NCBI RefSeq assembly: GCF_001904615.1
Contig: NZ_MRBY01000010.1
Location: 52,837 to 116,836, forward strand
Length of the DNA: 64,000 nucleotides
DNA from: [Limnothrix rosea] IAM M-220
GTDB taxonomy: Bacteria > Cyanobacteriota > Cyanobacteriia > Cyanobacteriales > MRBY01
Direction: 5' to 3'
Below are positions 1-9,316 of the stretch, in pieces. The position numbers were made by a program, and so were the translations under genes. The number at the start of each line of letters is the position of its first letter. The stretch's first letter is position 1. The notes below the pieces were generated by a model. That model was not told where the DNA came from and did not search any database. It saw nothing but the letters and a program-made list of their open reading frames with translations.

Positions 1-254
1 CTAAAAAAGAAGGATCAAATCTACCCATTACCTGAGCAACTTTTTTTAAGGGAAACATAAATTATTTACAGGAACAATTTTGATTTACTAATTAGGAGTA
101 ACTAAAAAAATAGTCTTTTAATTTCTGTCAAAATCCATCTTTTTTACGGTGATTTTTCGTTAAGGATGCTAAGATTTCGGGCAAATAGGCAACTATTTCT
201 CGTTTCAATTGTCTGAAACAAAGGTAGAAAACTGTATCTGACTGAAACAGAACT
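1..254. other. AT-rich leader before the first gene
   Basis: No convincing gene is seen here. The stretch is AT-rich with several T and A runs. It probably contains the promoter of the rightward gene starting at 255, but I cannot pick a -35/-10 pair with confidence. A short leftward ORF overlapping it has no recognisable features. Confidence 0.4.
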
Positions 255-1340
255 ATGAAAATTCGATTCCCTTTGTCTTTACTGTTGGCAAGCGCGACAA
301 TGTACTTCGGTTTGTGGGGCAACTCACGCGCTGATGCCAGTTTATTCGGAGCTAACCCAATTCATGAGTCTGGAGCTGTAGCGATCGCCGTGCCCATTAA
401 TGACGGGGAGTCGTACAATCTGGTAATCCTAGAGCAGCTTAACCAACAACGGCAATGTTGGCGTGAACAGGGTGATAGTCCAACGGTTATTGACCCGTTA
501 TTACTCAATTTTGATTTCACTGGTATTTGCGGACGCAGCACAGATTCTAATGGCTATTCTGTCCGCCTAGGGGGCGAGGATATGGGGTGGCGATATGATT
601 TGCGCCTTGTGTTTGAACAGAGTGAATTGAAATTAAAAGCGTTTAATACGGACAACCCGTGGCGATCGCCCATTGAAGTGGGAAGTACTAAAGGCCTAGG
701 GTCAGGAATGCTAAAAATTCATCTCAACGAAGGCTGGACATTAGGGAAACGAACCTATGAAGGCAAAGAACTAGGACATATTTATATGGTCAATGGGCGC
801 TCTGTGAATCAACTCATTGCAAATGTACCCAGTCGTAGTTCATTTTCTAGTTCTAGACCAACGACAACTGCAGCTAGTCAACAGGTCGAAGTTGCCTCAA
901 CCACCAAGGCGATTCAGATTTTTGTGCCACCATCACAACCTACGGCGATCGCCGTACCCGATGCCCCGACAGCTCAGCGAAGTAATTTATCTCTTAATAC
1001 CAACGGCTTAGCACCACTACCCGTTCCCAACAGCGCTATCCCCACCCGTAACTCTGACTCATCTGGCTATGTGCGATTAAACTCTGTCACTATCCAGCCC
1101 CCGCCGCCACCCATTTCTTTAGCACAGTCTCTCGGACTGAAATACAAAGTAGTCGTTAATGCAACATCTAATTGGCAAAAAGAAAATCTTAAAAAAGTTG
1201 TGCCCGATGCGTTTCACACTTGGGTCGGCGATCGCCGTCTAATGCAAGCCGGAGCCTTTGCTGACGAAGTCGAAGCCCGTGAACTCCAAGAACGCTTACG
1301 AGAAGCGGGCTTTAGCTCAGAAATTATCTCCATTCACTAG
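255..1340 (+). CDS. DUF3747 envelope protein with C-terminal SPOR-like domain
   Basis: This 361-aa protein begins with a signal peptide (about residues 1-26, hydrophobic core LLLASATMYFGLW). Residues about 30-190 resemble the cyanobacterial DUF3747 domain, with paired Cys residues around CW and GICG. A Ser/Thr/Pro/Gln-rich linker follows (about 195-295). The last 60 residues end in MQAGAFADEVEARELQERL, the typical SPOR-domain close. SPOR domains bind denuded septal peptidoglycan, so a periplasmic or cell-wall role is inferred. The 3' end overlaps the convergent gene at 1317 by 24 bp. Family names are from memory. Confidence 0.75.
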   Translation: MKIRFPLSLLLASATMYFGLWGNSRADASLFGANPIHESGAVAIAVPINDGESYNLVILEQLNQQRQCWREQGDSPTVIDPLLLNFDFTGICGRSTDSNGYSVRLGGEDMGWRYDLRLVFEQSELKLKAFNTDNPWRSPIEVGSTKGLGSGMLKIHLNEGWTLGKRTYEGKELGHIYMVNGRSVNQLIANVPSRSSFSSSRPTTTAASQQVEVASTTKAIQIFVPPSQPTAIAVPDAPTAQRSNLSLNTNGLAPLPVPNSAIPTRNSDSSGYVRLNSVTIQPPPPPISLAQSLGLKYKVVVNATSNWQKENLKKVVPDAFHTWVGDRRLMQAGAFADEVEARELQERLREAGFSSEIISIH

Positions 1341-1760
1341 ACGATCCACAACCTCAGGCAAATCACGAAAGACCCTAGGAGAAAGCTTTAGGGTTCTAAT
1401 TTTAGGAACACCGACATCAAGGGCATAGTACTGGCCTAAACCAAAAATTCCTTGCTTTTTTTCGAAACGACTAATGTCTCCCCAAGGCACAAAAATAGCT
1501 GGATATCCTAAACGAAATAAAACAAAGGGACTAACATACAAACCCTCTGCATTCACCCCAATATCAATACAGTTGCGATAGCGAACAATGCCAATATAGG
1601 CGGTGGTCATCCACGTTGTTTTTCCTTGAAATTTACGATGATAGCCATATTTTTGGGCAAGTTTATCCCAGCCACTGAATTTAATAAACAGGAATAAATT
1701 GATCGCTAAAACAACAATAAAAATCCCGACAAAAGATGTCAATGGCAGAAAATCCAACAT
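1317..1760 (-). CDS. conserved hypothetical membrane-anchored protein
   Basis: This is a 147-aa protein with one N-terminal membrane helix (about residues 8-29, FVGIFIVVLAINLFLFIKF). The soluble remainder is rich in Trp, Tyr and Arg and has a compact beta-rich look, with FVPWGDISRFEKK near residue 100. I do not recognise a named domain. It resembles the many short cyanobacterial proteins with one helix and a PH-like beta domain, but that is only an impression. It is convergent with the SPOR protein and shares 24 bp with it. The ATG at 1758-1760 is the only sensible start. Confidence 0.6.
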   Translation of the reverse strand: MLDFLPLTSFVGIFIVVLAINLFLFIKFSGWDKLAQKYGYHRKFQGKTTWMTTAYIGIVRYRNCIDIGVNAEGLYVSPFVLFRLGYPAIFVPWGDISRFEKKQGIFGLGQYYALDVGVPKIRTLKLSPRVFRDLPEVVDRLVNGDNF

Positions 1761-1833
1761 ATTTTATCAAAGGGTAATATCAAGGGCGATCGCCACCTAA
1801 TATCACAACAAAAAACACAAAATCAAAATTTTT

Positions 1834-2949
1834 TTAATCCCGTGATGTTGCCACAGAAGAAGATAATTTTGCAAAAATCATCCGGCCAGCAGAAGTTTGT
1901 AAAGACGAAGTCACCGTCACATTAACATCCTCACCCATAAACTTCTCCGCCTCCTCAACCACAACCATCGTGCCATCTTCAAGATAACCAACACCCTGCT
2001 TTTCTTCCCGCCCTTCCTTAAGGATTTTGAGATCAAGGCCATCGCCGGGCAAATAAATAGGTCGAATCGCTTGGGCTAAATCATTAATATTGAGAATTTC
2101 TACACTTTGAAGATTAGCAACCTTTTGAAGGTTGTAATCATTGGTCAGTAAAACACCATTAATCTCTTGGCTAAGGTGTACTAATTTCGCATCGACAGTG
2201 GCAATATCATCATAATCAGCAGGATTAATGGTGATCCGTTTCGGAAAACGATTTTGCATACTTTGCAAAATATCTAAACCACGACGACCCCTTGCTCTTT
2301 TTTGATCATTACTCGCATCTGCCAACTGTTGTAATTCGTTTAAAACAAAAATTGGGACAAGGATTTGTCCTTCAATAAAACCCGTTTTTAGGAGCTCTTC
2401 TAAACGGCCGTCAATAATGCAACTTGTATCAACGATCTTTGTGGGGGCTGGACGTAATGTCCCCTCTGCCACGAGTAATGTATCAAGGCTATTGGGGTTA
2501 ATGAGACGTAAAAAACTACGGCCATGGACATCGGCTAAACTTACGCCAAGGTAAGCAAAACTGATGCTACCGAGGATCGCAAAGGTTGGTTTTAAAAAGC
2601 CAAATTCTGTGGGAATGGGCAAAAGAAAAATAGGCGCTAACATCAAATTTGCTACCAACAGACCAATTACCAAACCCACGGCACGGGTAACAATAATCTC
2701 GATGGGAGTCTGACGAAACTGGGATTCGAGGCGACGATAGGTACTCTGGGCAAGTAAGCCGACGGATAGTCCTAAAAGTGATGCAAATCCTGCCCCAATC
2801 CACCGGAGGGCTTCGATATTGGAAGCCTGATCGCGTATTGAAGCGGGCAATAGGTCGATAAGGTCAAACCCAACAAGGGCGATCGCCACGACAAAGATAA
2901 GGACAAGGAAAACATCAAACATAGGCTTAGATCCATCTACAAATCCCAT
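1834..2949 (-). CDS. PIN/TRAM domain membrane protein (YacL-like)
   Basis: This 371-aa protein has four predicted N-terminal membrane helices (residues about 10-150). A PIN nuclease-fold domain follows (about 170-285), opening with KIVDTSCIIDGRLEEL, whose first Asp is a metal ligand; later acidic positions lie around NELQQ and TNDYNLQ. A C-terminal TRAM domain (about 295-355) contains KQGVGYLEDGTMVVVE. The architecture matches Bacillus YacL and cyanobacterial homologues, thought to be RNA-binding or RNA-cleaving proteins at the membrane. An internal ATG at 2920-2922 is an equally plausible start and would remove nine residues. The gene stands alone. Confidence 0.85.
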   Translation of the reverse strand: MGFVDGSKPMFDVFLVLIFVVAIALVGFDLIDLLPASIRDQASNIEALRWIGAGFASLLGLSVGLLAQSTYRRLESQFRQTPIEIIVTRAVGLVIGLLVANLMLAPIFLLPIPTEFGFLKPTFAILGSISFAYLGVSLADVHGRSFLRLINPNSLDTLLVAEGTLRPAPTKIVDTSCIIDGRLEELLKTGFIEGQILVPIFVLNELQQLADASNDQKRARGRRGLDILQSMQNRFPKRITINPADYDDIATVDAKLVHLSQEINGVLLTNDYNLQKVANLQSVEILNINDLAQAIRPIYLPGDGLDLKILKEGREEKQGVGYLEDGTMVVVEEAEKFMGEDVNVTVTSSLQTSAGRMIFAKLSSSVATSRD

Positions 2950-3118
2950 GTTTTACGGGAAAGCGGGAATTTTAAGGATAATTCAAAGATAATAATGTCC
3001 TCATTATATCGATGAGGTTTCCTGAAGTTTTGATTTAGTGACCATCTTCACAAATAACAAAATTCTTGGGGATTCTAGACATTTCAAGGTCTGCTTCACT
3101 CAACAACAATCAATCGCC

Positions 3119-4330
3119 ATGAATGAGTTCCTTTCAGATCCCGTCACAAGTGCCTATATCCATTTACCTTTTTGTATTCAGCGGTGTTTTTATTGTGATT
3201 TTGCCATTTCTGTTGTGGGCGATCGCCCTAGTGATGGTATTCGCTTACGCATGGAGGAATATGTTCAGTGGCTTTGTCGGGAAATCACCGCAACGCCCAT
3301 TTTGGGTGGAGAACTAGAAACAGTTTTTTTTGGTGGCGGTACACCTTCACTCCTGCCCGCCGATCTATTGGAGAAAATTTTAGGGGCGATGCGGAAAAAA
3401 TTTGGGGTTTGTAGCTCAGCTGAAATTTCCCTAGAAATTGATCCTGGTACCTTTTCTTTAGAACAATTGATCTGGTACAAAAATATTGGCATAAATCGTG
3501 TAAGTCTTGGAGTACAAGCTTTTCAGGACTGTCTACTTCAAAATAGTGGGCGATCGCACGCGGTAATAGATATAGAGAGTGCGTGTGATCACATTCAGCA
3601 GAGCGTGATCACTTGGAGCTTGGATCTGATTTCTGGATTGCCCCATCAAACCCTCGATGATTGGCAGGATTCTTTAGAAAAGGCGATCGCCCTCCAGCCT
3701 CACCATATTTCTAGCTACGATTTAGTTGTCGAACCCCAAACACCCTTTGGCAAACAATACGAGCCGGGCGAGAAACCCCTACCCTCCGATCAGCACACCG
3801 CCGCAATGTACCGTTTAGCCAGCCAAATGCTCCGAGATGCTGGCTATGACCATTACGAAATCTCCAATTACGCTCAACCCGGCTATCAATGTCGCCATAA
3901 TCGGGTGTACTGGGAAAATCGTCCCTATTACGCCTTCGGTATGGGAGCCGCAAGTTTTACAAATAACCAAAGATTCTCCCGTCCTCGCACCCGCCGTGAG
4001 TACTACACATGGGTGGAGCAATATGAACAGAGCCAAGGCAAGCTTGATGTAGAGCCCCTAGATCCGGGCGATCGCCTCCTCGAAACCCTCATGCTAGGAT
4101 TTCGTCTCACAAAAGGCCTATCTTTTTCCCATTTGACCGCCGAATTTGGCCAAAGTGCAGTGAATCAGATTCTAAAAATTCTTCAACCTTTTATAGATAA
4201 AAAGTGGGTTGTGATTAGCAATAACAAAGACGGCGATCGCCAAACCATCGCCCTAACAGACCCAGAAGGATTACTGTTTTCCAATACGATTCTATCCAAG
4301 TTGTTCCAGCACCTCGACCCAGACCTCTAA
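3119..4330 (+). CDS. hemW: radical SAM heme chaperone HemW (coproporphyrinogen oxidase-like)
   Basis: The protein is about 403 aa from the ATG at 3119. An upstream start at 3038 would add 27 residues that do not look conserved. The N terminus SAYIHLPFCIQRCFYCDF carries the CX3CX2C motif that binds the 4Fe-4S cluster and SAM. FFGGGTPSLL and the HHISSYDL region are typical of the HemW branch of the HemN family. The NRVYWENRPYYAFGMGAASF segment and the C-terminal HemN domain are present. HemW inserts heme into respiratory proteins rather than oxidising coproporphyrinogen. The CX3CX2C motif lacks the extra Cys of true HemN (CX3CX2CXC). No operon partner is evident. Confidence 0.9.
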   Translation: MNEFLSDPVTSAYIHLPFCIQRCFYCDFAISVVGDRPSDGIRLRMEEYVQWLCREITATPILGGELETVFFGGGTPSLLPADLLEKILGAMRKKFGVCSSAEISLEIDPGTFSLEQLIWYKNIGINRVSLGVQAFQDCLLQNSGRSHAVIDIESACDHIQQSVITWSLDLISGLPHQTLDDWQDSLEKAIALQPHHISSYDLVVEPQTPFGKQYEPGEKPLPSDQHTAAMYRLASQMLRDAGYDHYEISNYAQPGYQCRHNRVYWENRPYYAFGMGAASFTNNQRFSRPRTRREYYTWVEQYEQSQGKLDVEPLDPGDRLLETLMLGFRLTKGLSFSHLTAEFGQSAVNQILKILQPFIDKKWVVISNNKDGDRQTIALTDPEGLLFSNTILSKLFQHLDPDL

Positions 4331-4415
4331 ACACTCCGGGAATCTTTATCACAGCTTTGTAAGCAGAGCAGAATACATTAGGTAGAATAGGCACGAATTT
4401 CCCAACCGGATTACT

Positions 4416-5363
4416 ATGATTGACCTTTCCCAGAAAAAAATTCTTGTTACAGGCGGCGCAGGCTTCCTCGGTAAACAGGTTGTACAACAACTGATTGAAG
4501 CAGGTGCGCAGGCTGAAAATATTACTGTACCCCGCTCAAAAGACTACGATCTGTGTCAACTAGAAGCCTGTCAAGCAGTAGTCAAAGGTCAAGACATGAT
4601 TGTCCACCTCGCCGCCCATGTCGGTGGCATTGGTCTTAACCGCGAAAAACCAGCAGAGCTGTTTTACGACAACCTGATGATGGGCACACAGCTCATCCAT
4701 AGTGCCTACCAAGAAGGTGTGGAAAAATTTATTTGTGTCGGGACAATCTGTGCCTACCCAAAATTTACCCCTGTCCCCTTTAAAGAAGAAGATCTGTGGA
4801 TTGGCTATCCCGAAGAAACCAATGCCCCCTACGGCATTGCGAAAAAAGCCCTATTAGTGCAGCTCGAATCCTATCGATTGCAATATGGCTTTAACGGCAT
4901 TTATCTACTACCCGTTAATTTGTATGGCCCCGAGGACAACTTTAATCCCGCTAGTTCCCACGTTATCCCTGCCCTAATCCGCAAGGTTTATGAAGCCCAA
5001 CAAGCAGGCGCTACAGAACTTAAAGTTTGGGGAGATGGTAGTCCCACAAGGGAATTTCTTTATTCCACTGATGCAGCCCGGGGCATTGTTATGGCAGCTC
5101 AAAGCTACGATAGTTCTGAACCGGTTAACCTAGGGACTAATTTTGAGATTTCCATCAAAGATCTGGTTGAACTTATTTGTGAGTTGATGGAATTTACAGG
5201 TGAGCTAATCTGGGAAACGGATAAACCCAATGGTCAACCCCGTCGCTGTCTTGATACCCAACGGGCAAAGGAAAAGTTTGGCTTTGAAGCCCAAATGAGT
5301 TTGCGTGAAGGTTTAAAAAATACAATTGACTGGTATCGCGATAATGCAGCGGCGATCGCCTAA
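4416..5363 (+). CDS. fcl: GDP-L-fucose synthase-like NAD(P)-dependent epimerase/reductase
   Basis: This is a 315-aa extended short-chain dehydrogenase. The N-terminal Rossmann motif is VTGGAGFLG (residues 10-18). The family segment [15 protein letters not shown] carries the Thr/Cys counterparts of the catalytic Ser and Cys. The Tyr-Lys pair is in PYGIAKKA, and the later His is in SSHVIPA. These fit GDP-L-fucose synthase, which converts GDP-4-keto-6-deoxymannose to GDP-fucose for surface polysaccharides. No GDP-mannose 4,6-dehydratase gene lies beside it, so the exact sugar is inferred from sequence. A 10-bp inverted repeat lies just downstream. Confidence 0.82.
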   Translation: MIDLSQKKILVTGGAGFLGKQVVQQLIEAGAQAENITVPRSKDYDLCQLEACQAVVKGQDMIVHLAAHVGGIGLNREKPAELFYDNLMMGTQLIHSAYQEGVEKFICVGTICAYPKFTPVPFKEEDLWIGYPEETNAPYGIAKKALLVQLESYRLQYGFNGIYLLPVNLYGPEDNFNPASSHVIPALIRKVYEAQQAGATELKVWGDGSPTREFLYSTDAARGIVMAAQSYDSSEPVNLGTNFEISIKDLVELICELMEFTGELIWETDKPNGQPRRCLDTQRAKEKFGFEAQMSLREGLKNTIDWYRDNAAAIA

Positions 5364-5384
5364 AGAGTCAACGAGGCGGTTTTA

Positions 5385-5426
5385 GAGATGAAAATCCGAG
5401 GAGTCACCCACAGTTTTTTTCATCTC
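5385..5426. terminator. 10-bp perfect inverted repeat after the fucose synthase gene
   Basis: GAGATGAAAA at 5385-5394 pairs perfectly with TTTTCATCTC at 5417-5426 across a 22-nt loop. It sits 20 bp after the stop codon at 5363. There is no long U tract after the right arm, so it may be a weak terminator or an mRNA-stabilising hairpin. Confidence 0.45.
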
Positions 5427-5577
5427 GAACCCTTGCATAAATAGCTCATTTCTGATCCAATACGTTTTAAACTGGCCAAAGTATTGATACTATAAACAGG
5501 ATAAAATCGTAAGATTATCAACACTTTTACATCCTGAACCCCACTCGCTTGCTGTCTTGGGAGGAATTTATTCAAAA

Positions 5578-5766
5578 ATGACTATTCTATTTCAACTCGC
5601 TCTTGCTGCCTTAGTTGGCTTATCCTTTTTGATGGTAATCGGCGTTCCCGTTGCCTACGCTTCCCCCAGTAACTGGGAACAGTCCAAATCTTTGATCTAC
5701 GTTGGCTCCTTCGCTTGGCTTGCCCTCGTTATTGCCGTAGGCGTACTGAATTTCTTTGTGATCTAG
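5578..5766 (+). CDS. psbZ: photosystem II protein PsbZ (Ycf9)
   Basis: The 62-aa product starting [17 protein letters not shown] is the two-helix PSII core subunit PsbZ. Its helices (residues about 4-26 and 39-60) are joined by the short loop [10 protein letters not shown]. The ATG at 5578 is chosen because GGGAGGA lies just ahead at a suitable spacing. An in-frame TTG at 5557 would add seven uncharacteristic residues. PsbZ sits at the edge of the PSII core and stabilises the supercomplex. The gene is monocistronic, with a strong terminator directly downstream. Confidence 0.95.
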   Translation: MTILFQLALAALVGLSFLMVIGVPVAYASPSNWEQSKSLIYVGSFAWLALVIAVGVLNFFVI

Positions 5767-5810
5767 ATTCAGTGTTGTCAGTTCCGAACGACTTTTGATT
5801 ACTGATATAG

Positions 5811-5866
5811 AAGAGGCACAATTGTCCCTGTGGAATGTCCCAGCTAGATTGAGCCTCTTTGTTTTT
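5811..5866 (+). terminator. rho-independent terminator of psbZ
   Basis: The stem AAGAGGCaCAAT (from 5811) pairs with ATTGaGCCTCTT (ending 5859) with one internal mismatch. It is followed by TGTTTTT. The position 45 bp after the psbZ stop fits a terminator for that gene. Confidence 0.8.
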
Positions 5867-5900
5867 GCTTGTTCTTTAAATTTCAGGTTAATTCATTACC

Positions 5901-6380
5901 ATGACTACCTTTGAAGGTACCTATAACGACAACACCCAAGCCCTTAAGTTAGCAATTGTGATTGGGCGATTTAACGATCTTGTGACCAGTAAATTATTAG
6001 CCGGTTGCCAAGATTGCCTCAAGCGCCATGGTGTGGATGTAAGTACCGACGGCAAACAAGTTGACTATGTTTGGGTTCCTGGTAGTTTTGAAATTTCTTT
6101 GGTGGCCAAACGCCTTGCTGCTTCCGGGGAATATGATGCTGTGATCTGTTTGGGTGCAGTCATTCGTGGTGATACACCTCACTTTGATTACGTTGCAGCG
6201 GAAGTTTCAAAAGGTGTTGCAGCAGCAGGATTCCAAACGGGAGTGCCTGTAATTTTCGGTATTTTAACAACAGATACCATGCAGCAAGCCCTAGAGCGTG
6301 CGGGCATTAAAAGTAATCTCGGCTGGGGTTATGCCCTTAGTGCCCTTGAAATGGCGAGTCTTTTAAAAAAGCTCCCTTAA
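5901..6380 (+). CDS. ribH: 6,7-dimethyl-8-ribityllumazine synthase
   Basis: This 159-aa protein has the usual length for lumazine synthase, which condenses the ribityl-aminopyrimidine with 3,4-dihydroxy-2-butanone 4-phosphate in riboflavin synthesis. Visible landmarks are [15 protein letters not shown] near residue 20, [11 protein letters not shown] near 57, [16 protein letters not shown] near 82 with the catalytic His, and [11 protein letters not shown] near 113. The C-terminal [10 protein letters not shown] closes the fold. It stands alone between psbZ and tRNA-Gly. No FMN riboswitch pattern is visible upstream. Confidence 0.95.
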   Translation: MTTFEGTYNDNTQALKLAIVIGRFNDLVTSKLLAGCQDCLKRHGVDVSTDGKQVDYVWVPGSFEISLVAKRLAASGEYDAVICLGAVIRGDTPHFDYVAAEVSKGVAAAGFQTGVPVIFGILTTDTMQQALERAGIKSNLGWGYALSALEMASLLKKLP

Positions 6381-6425
6381 AAGTGATTTGCCTTGGAATA
6401 GAATAAAAAAAGTCGGCGATCGCCC

Positions 6426-6456
6426 TTGACATGTGTTTTTTTCTTTGGCATATTAG
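6426..6456 (+). promoter_or_regulatory. probable promoter of tRNA-Gly
   Basis: A consensus -35 box TTGACA lies at 6426-6431. A -10-like CATATT/TATTAG lies at 6449-6456, at 17-19 bp spacing, about 20 bp ahead of the mature tRNA 5' end. This is inferred from box match and position only. Confidence 0.5.
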
Positions 6457-6476
6457 TATACGTGCTCAACACACAT

Positions 6477-6548
6477 GCGGGTATAGCTCAGTGGTAGAGC
6501 GTCACCTTGCCAAGGTGAATGTCGCGCGTTCGAATCGCGTTACCCGCT
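6477..6548 (+). tRNA. trnG-GCC: tRNA-Gly (anticodon GCC)
   Basis: The acceptor stem GCGGGTA (6477-6483) pairs perfectly with TACCCGC (6541-6547), with discriminator T at 6548. The D-arm AGCTCAGTGGTAGAGC, the anticodon arm CACCTTGCCAAGGTG with GCC in the loop, and the T-arm CGCGTTCGAATCGCG are all intact. No CCA is encoded. Confidence 0.97.
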
Positions 6549-6695
6549 TATCATTTCAGATATGGATCAAACTTCTTAGGTTTCCATAGGTTTAAAAGAA
6601 TCTATTTTTCCTAGGAAAGGTATAGGTATAGGCTACAATTTTCAGGAAACTTTGCAACTTATTGTTTTGCTCTTGCGGATTTAGGGAGCAAATAA

Positions 6696-9275
6696 TTGCA
6701 CCTTAGCCCATCTGTTGGGTCAAAATTAGAGGAATTGAGTGTGTTTAATTTTTCCAAAAAATCAAAGGCTAAACCGCAAGCTGTAGGCCAAAATACGACT
6801 AGTGAAGCTGCGGGTATTCAGCCTTGGAGCGAATCAAACACCACGAATCAAACGATGGATCCAAAACTTTCTGCTTTGGTAGATGGCAAGACAGCCAATG
6901 AACCGCCTGAGCCAGACAAAAGAGAGGGGAAGAAGAAGTCCCGTTGGCTACTGTGGGTCTTAGCTGGAGTAATGACGGGGGCAGGCTCTAGTGGTTATGC
7001 CCTTTATCGGGGTTGGGAAGAGTTAGAAGCCCTTGTGCCAGATAATGTTAATCAGGTTTTGATTTATACCCGTCCGGGGACATTGGTTGTAGAAGCTGCG
7101 GACGGTACGGTGATTGAAGAAGTGGGGCCTGTTACCCATGAGCGAGTCAAAATTTGGCAGGTTCCAGAGGTTGTTTCCCAAGCTTTTATTTCTAGTGAGG
7201 ATCGTCGCTATTACGATCATTTTGGTGTGGATATGCAGGGGGTTGCACGGGCGGCCTATGCAAATTTCCAAGCGGGTGAAATTGTTGAGGGGGGTAGTAG
7301 TATTACCCAGCAGCTTGCTCGTATTGTTTTTCTCAATCAGGAGACAACGGCTATCCGTAAGTTGAAGGAAATGCGGTTGGCGACGAAATTAGAGGAACAG
7401 TTTACGAAGGAACAAATCCTTGAAAGCTATTTAAATTTGGTTTACCTAGGCTCTGGTGCCTATGGTGTGGCCGATGCGGCTTGGGTTTATTTCGGGAAGA
7501 GCCTTGATGAGTTGACCCTTCCTGAGACGGCAATGATTGCGGGTCTTGCGCCGGCACCGAGTCTTTATTCGCCCTTTGTTAATCGTCAAAAGGCTTTGGT
7601 GCGTCGTAATCAGGTGCTTTACCGGATGCAAGAGGATGGGTTTATTTCTGAGGCGGCTTTGGAGCAGGCGATCGCCATTCCCCTAGAAACAAATCGTCAA
7701 GTACCTAAGCGATTGCTACGCAAATATCCTTATTTTAGTGATTATATTCAAGCTGAATTGGATCGGCATTTAACGCCTGAGCAGTTGGCTCAAGGTGGTG
7801 TGGTCGTTGAAACGACAATTAATCCTGATTGGCAAGAATGGGCGGAAGAGGTTCTTAAAGAAGGGATCGAGAATTACGGGCGTTATCAAAATTTCAAACA
7901 AGCGGCCATTGTTAGTATTGATCCACGTAATGGTCAAATTAAGACGATGGTGGGTGGTTTAGATTTTGAGAATAATCAGTATAATCGTGTAACTCAAGCC
8001 CAACGCCAGCCGGGTTCAACCTTTAAGACATTTGTTTATGCGGCGGCGATCGCCTCTGGTATGTCCCCCAATGCAACCTATGTGGACAAAGAATTTAAAG
8101 TGGGTGACTATAGACCGAAAAATTATTCAGGAACTTTTAGTAATGCGTCCCTCACCCTCACGGAGGCGCTAACGCAATCGATTAATACAATTGCCCTGAG
8201 TGTGATGATGGATGTTGGCTGGGATCCCATTATTAACTTGGCTCAGCAGATGGGCATTCGTTCAGAAATGCAGCCGACCTATTCTCTGGCTCTCGGATCA
8301 TGGGAAGTGAATCTATTGGAGATTACATCAGCCTATGGAACCCTCGCTAACAAAGGTGTTCACCAAGCGAACTATGGTATTAGTCGCATTCTTGACCGTG
8401 ACGGCAAAGTCATCTATGAGGCGGAGGGGAGTTCCCGTCGTGCCCTTGATGAGAATAGTGCGGCGATCGTAACGTCGATGTTAACGAAGGTCGTTTCTAG
8501 TGGTACAGGCCGTAATGCAAATATTGGTCGCCCGGTGGCGGGTAAAACAGGTACAACCGATAAAGCTCGCGATCTTTGGTTTATTGGCTATATTCCCCAG
8601 GTTGTAACCGGGGTTTGGATCGGAAATGATGATAACCAGTCAACTTGGGGATCTAGCAGCACCGCAGCCCTGATGTGGGGCAATTTGATGTCTAAAATTA
8701 CTGAGGCGATCGCCGTTGAAGATTTTCCACCATTGCCTAATCTCAGAAACCGTGTGGGATCCATCACTGCTCAACCCCTGAACCAAAGGGACAAAAAGCA
8801 GCTCTCTCGCAACGAGTCCAAACGCGAAAAAGAACAAAAGCGCGAAGAGCAACAAGAAAATGAAAATAAAGCTAATCGCTCTTCTCAATCTAGCGGTGGG
8901 ACTTCTAGCCCCACTAATGAAACTCGTAATGATGGTGGTGGTAGTGGTTCACCTTCCCAGCGTCCCCCTCGTGTGCGGACACCGGAACCTAAATTTGACT
9001 ATACGAAGCGATCGGACACAGTTCCTCCCTTTATTCCTTTAGAAGAAACAGCTCCAGCTCCGTCTGCTGCGCCGACTCCTGCGCCAGCACCTGCTCCTGC
9101 ACCGACTCCTGCGCCACCTACAGCTTCCCCCACACCAGCGCCTCCTAGTCCGACACCTGCTCCAGCGCCAGCTCCTGCTCCTGCTCCTGCTCCTGCGCCA
9201 GCACCTGCTCCTTCATCCAATGTGGATATTCCTGCGCCACCTGTCACCCAGAAAAAGGCTCCTTCGGAGGAGTAA
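6696..9275 (+). CDS. class A penicillin-binding protein (PBP1A family)
   Basis: This bifunctional peptidoglycan synthase is about 859 aa. A cytoplasmic basic segment precedes one membrane helix near residues 88-105. The glycosyltransferase domain carries SSEDRRYYDHFG, with catalytic Glu near residue 168, and GGSSITQQLARI. The transpeptidase domain has the active-site STFK (Ser near 441), SIN and GKTGTT. A highly charged region follows (about 690-730), then roughly 70 residues dominated by Pro-Ala dipeptides. The start is uncertain: TTG at 6696 or GTG at 6741, the latter with AGAGGA ahead of it. No neighbour appears co-transcribed. Confidence 0.92.
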   Translation: MHLSPSVGSKLEELSVFNFSKKSKAKPQAVGQNTTSEAAGIQPWSESNTTNQTMDPKLSALVDGKTANEPPEPDKREGKKKSRWLLWVLAGVMTGAGSSGYALYRGWEELEALVPDNVNQVLIYTRPGTLVVEAADGTVIEEVGPVTHERVKIWQVPEVVSQAFISSEDRRYYDHFGVDMQGVARAAYANFQAGEIVEGGSSITQQLARIVFLNQETTAIRKLKEMRLATKLEEQFTKEQILESYLNLVYLGSGAYGVADAAWVYFGKSLDELTLPETAMIAGLAPAPSLYSPFVNRQKALVRRNQVLYRMQEDGFISEAALEQAIAIPLETNRQVPKRLLRKYPYFSDYIQAELDRHLTPEQLAQGGVVVETTINPDWQEWAEEVLKEGIENYGRYQNFKQAAIVSIDPRNGQIKTMVGGLDFENNQYNRVTQAQRQPGSTFKTFVYAAAIASGMSPNATYVDKEFKVGDYRPKNYSGTFSNASLTLTEALTQSINTIALSVMMDVGWDPIINLAQQMGIRSEMQPTYSLALGSWEVNLLEITSAYGTLANKGVHQANYGISRILDRDGKVIYEAEGSSRRALDENSAAIVTSMLTKVVSSGTGRNANIGRPVAGKTGTTDKARDLWFIGYIPQVVTGVWIGNDDNQSTWGSSSTAALMWGNLMSKITEAIAVEDFPPLPNLRNRVGSITAQPLNQRDKKQLSRNESKREKEQKREEQQENENKANRSSQSSGGTSSPTNETRNDGGGSGSPSQRPPRVRTPEPKFDYTKRSDTVPPFIPLEETAPAPSAAPTPAPAPAPAPTPAPPTASPTPAPPSPTPAPAPAPAPAPAPAPAPAPSSNVDIPAPPVTQKKAPSEE

Positions 9276-9316
9276 TGGTCGTTGCAGTTTAATGAGTTGC
9301 CGTTTAGTTTTAAGGG

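Noticed and set aside
8999..9247. Leftward Gly-Ala repeat ORF
   Set aside because: It is the complement of the Pro-Ala codons of the penicillin-binding protein gene, with no start signal of its own.
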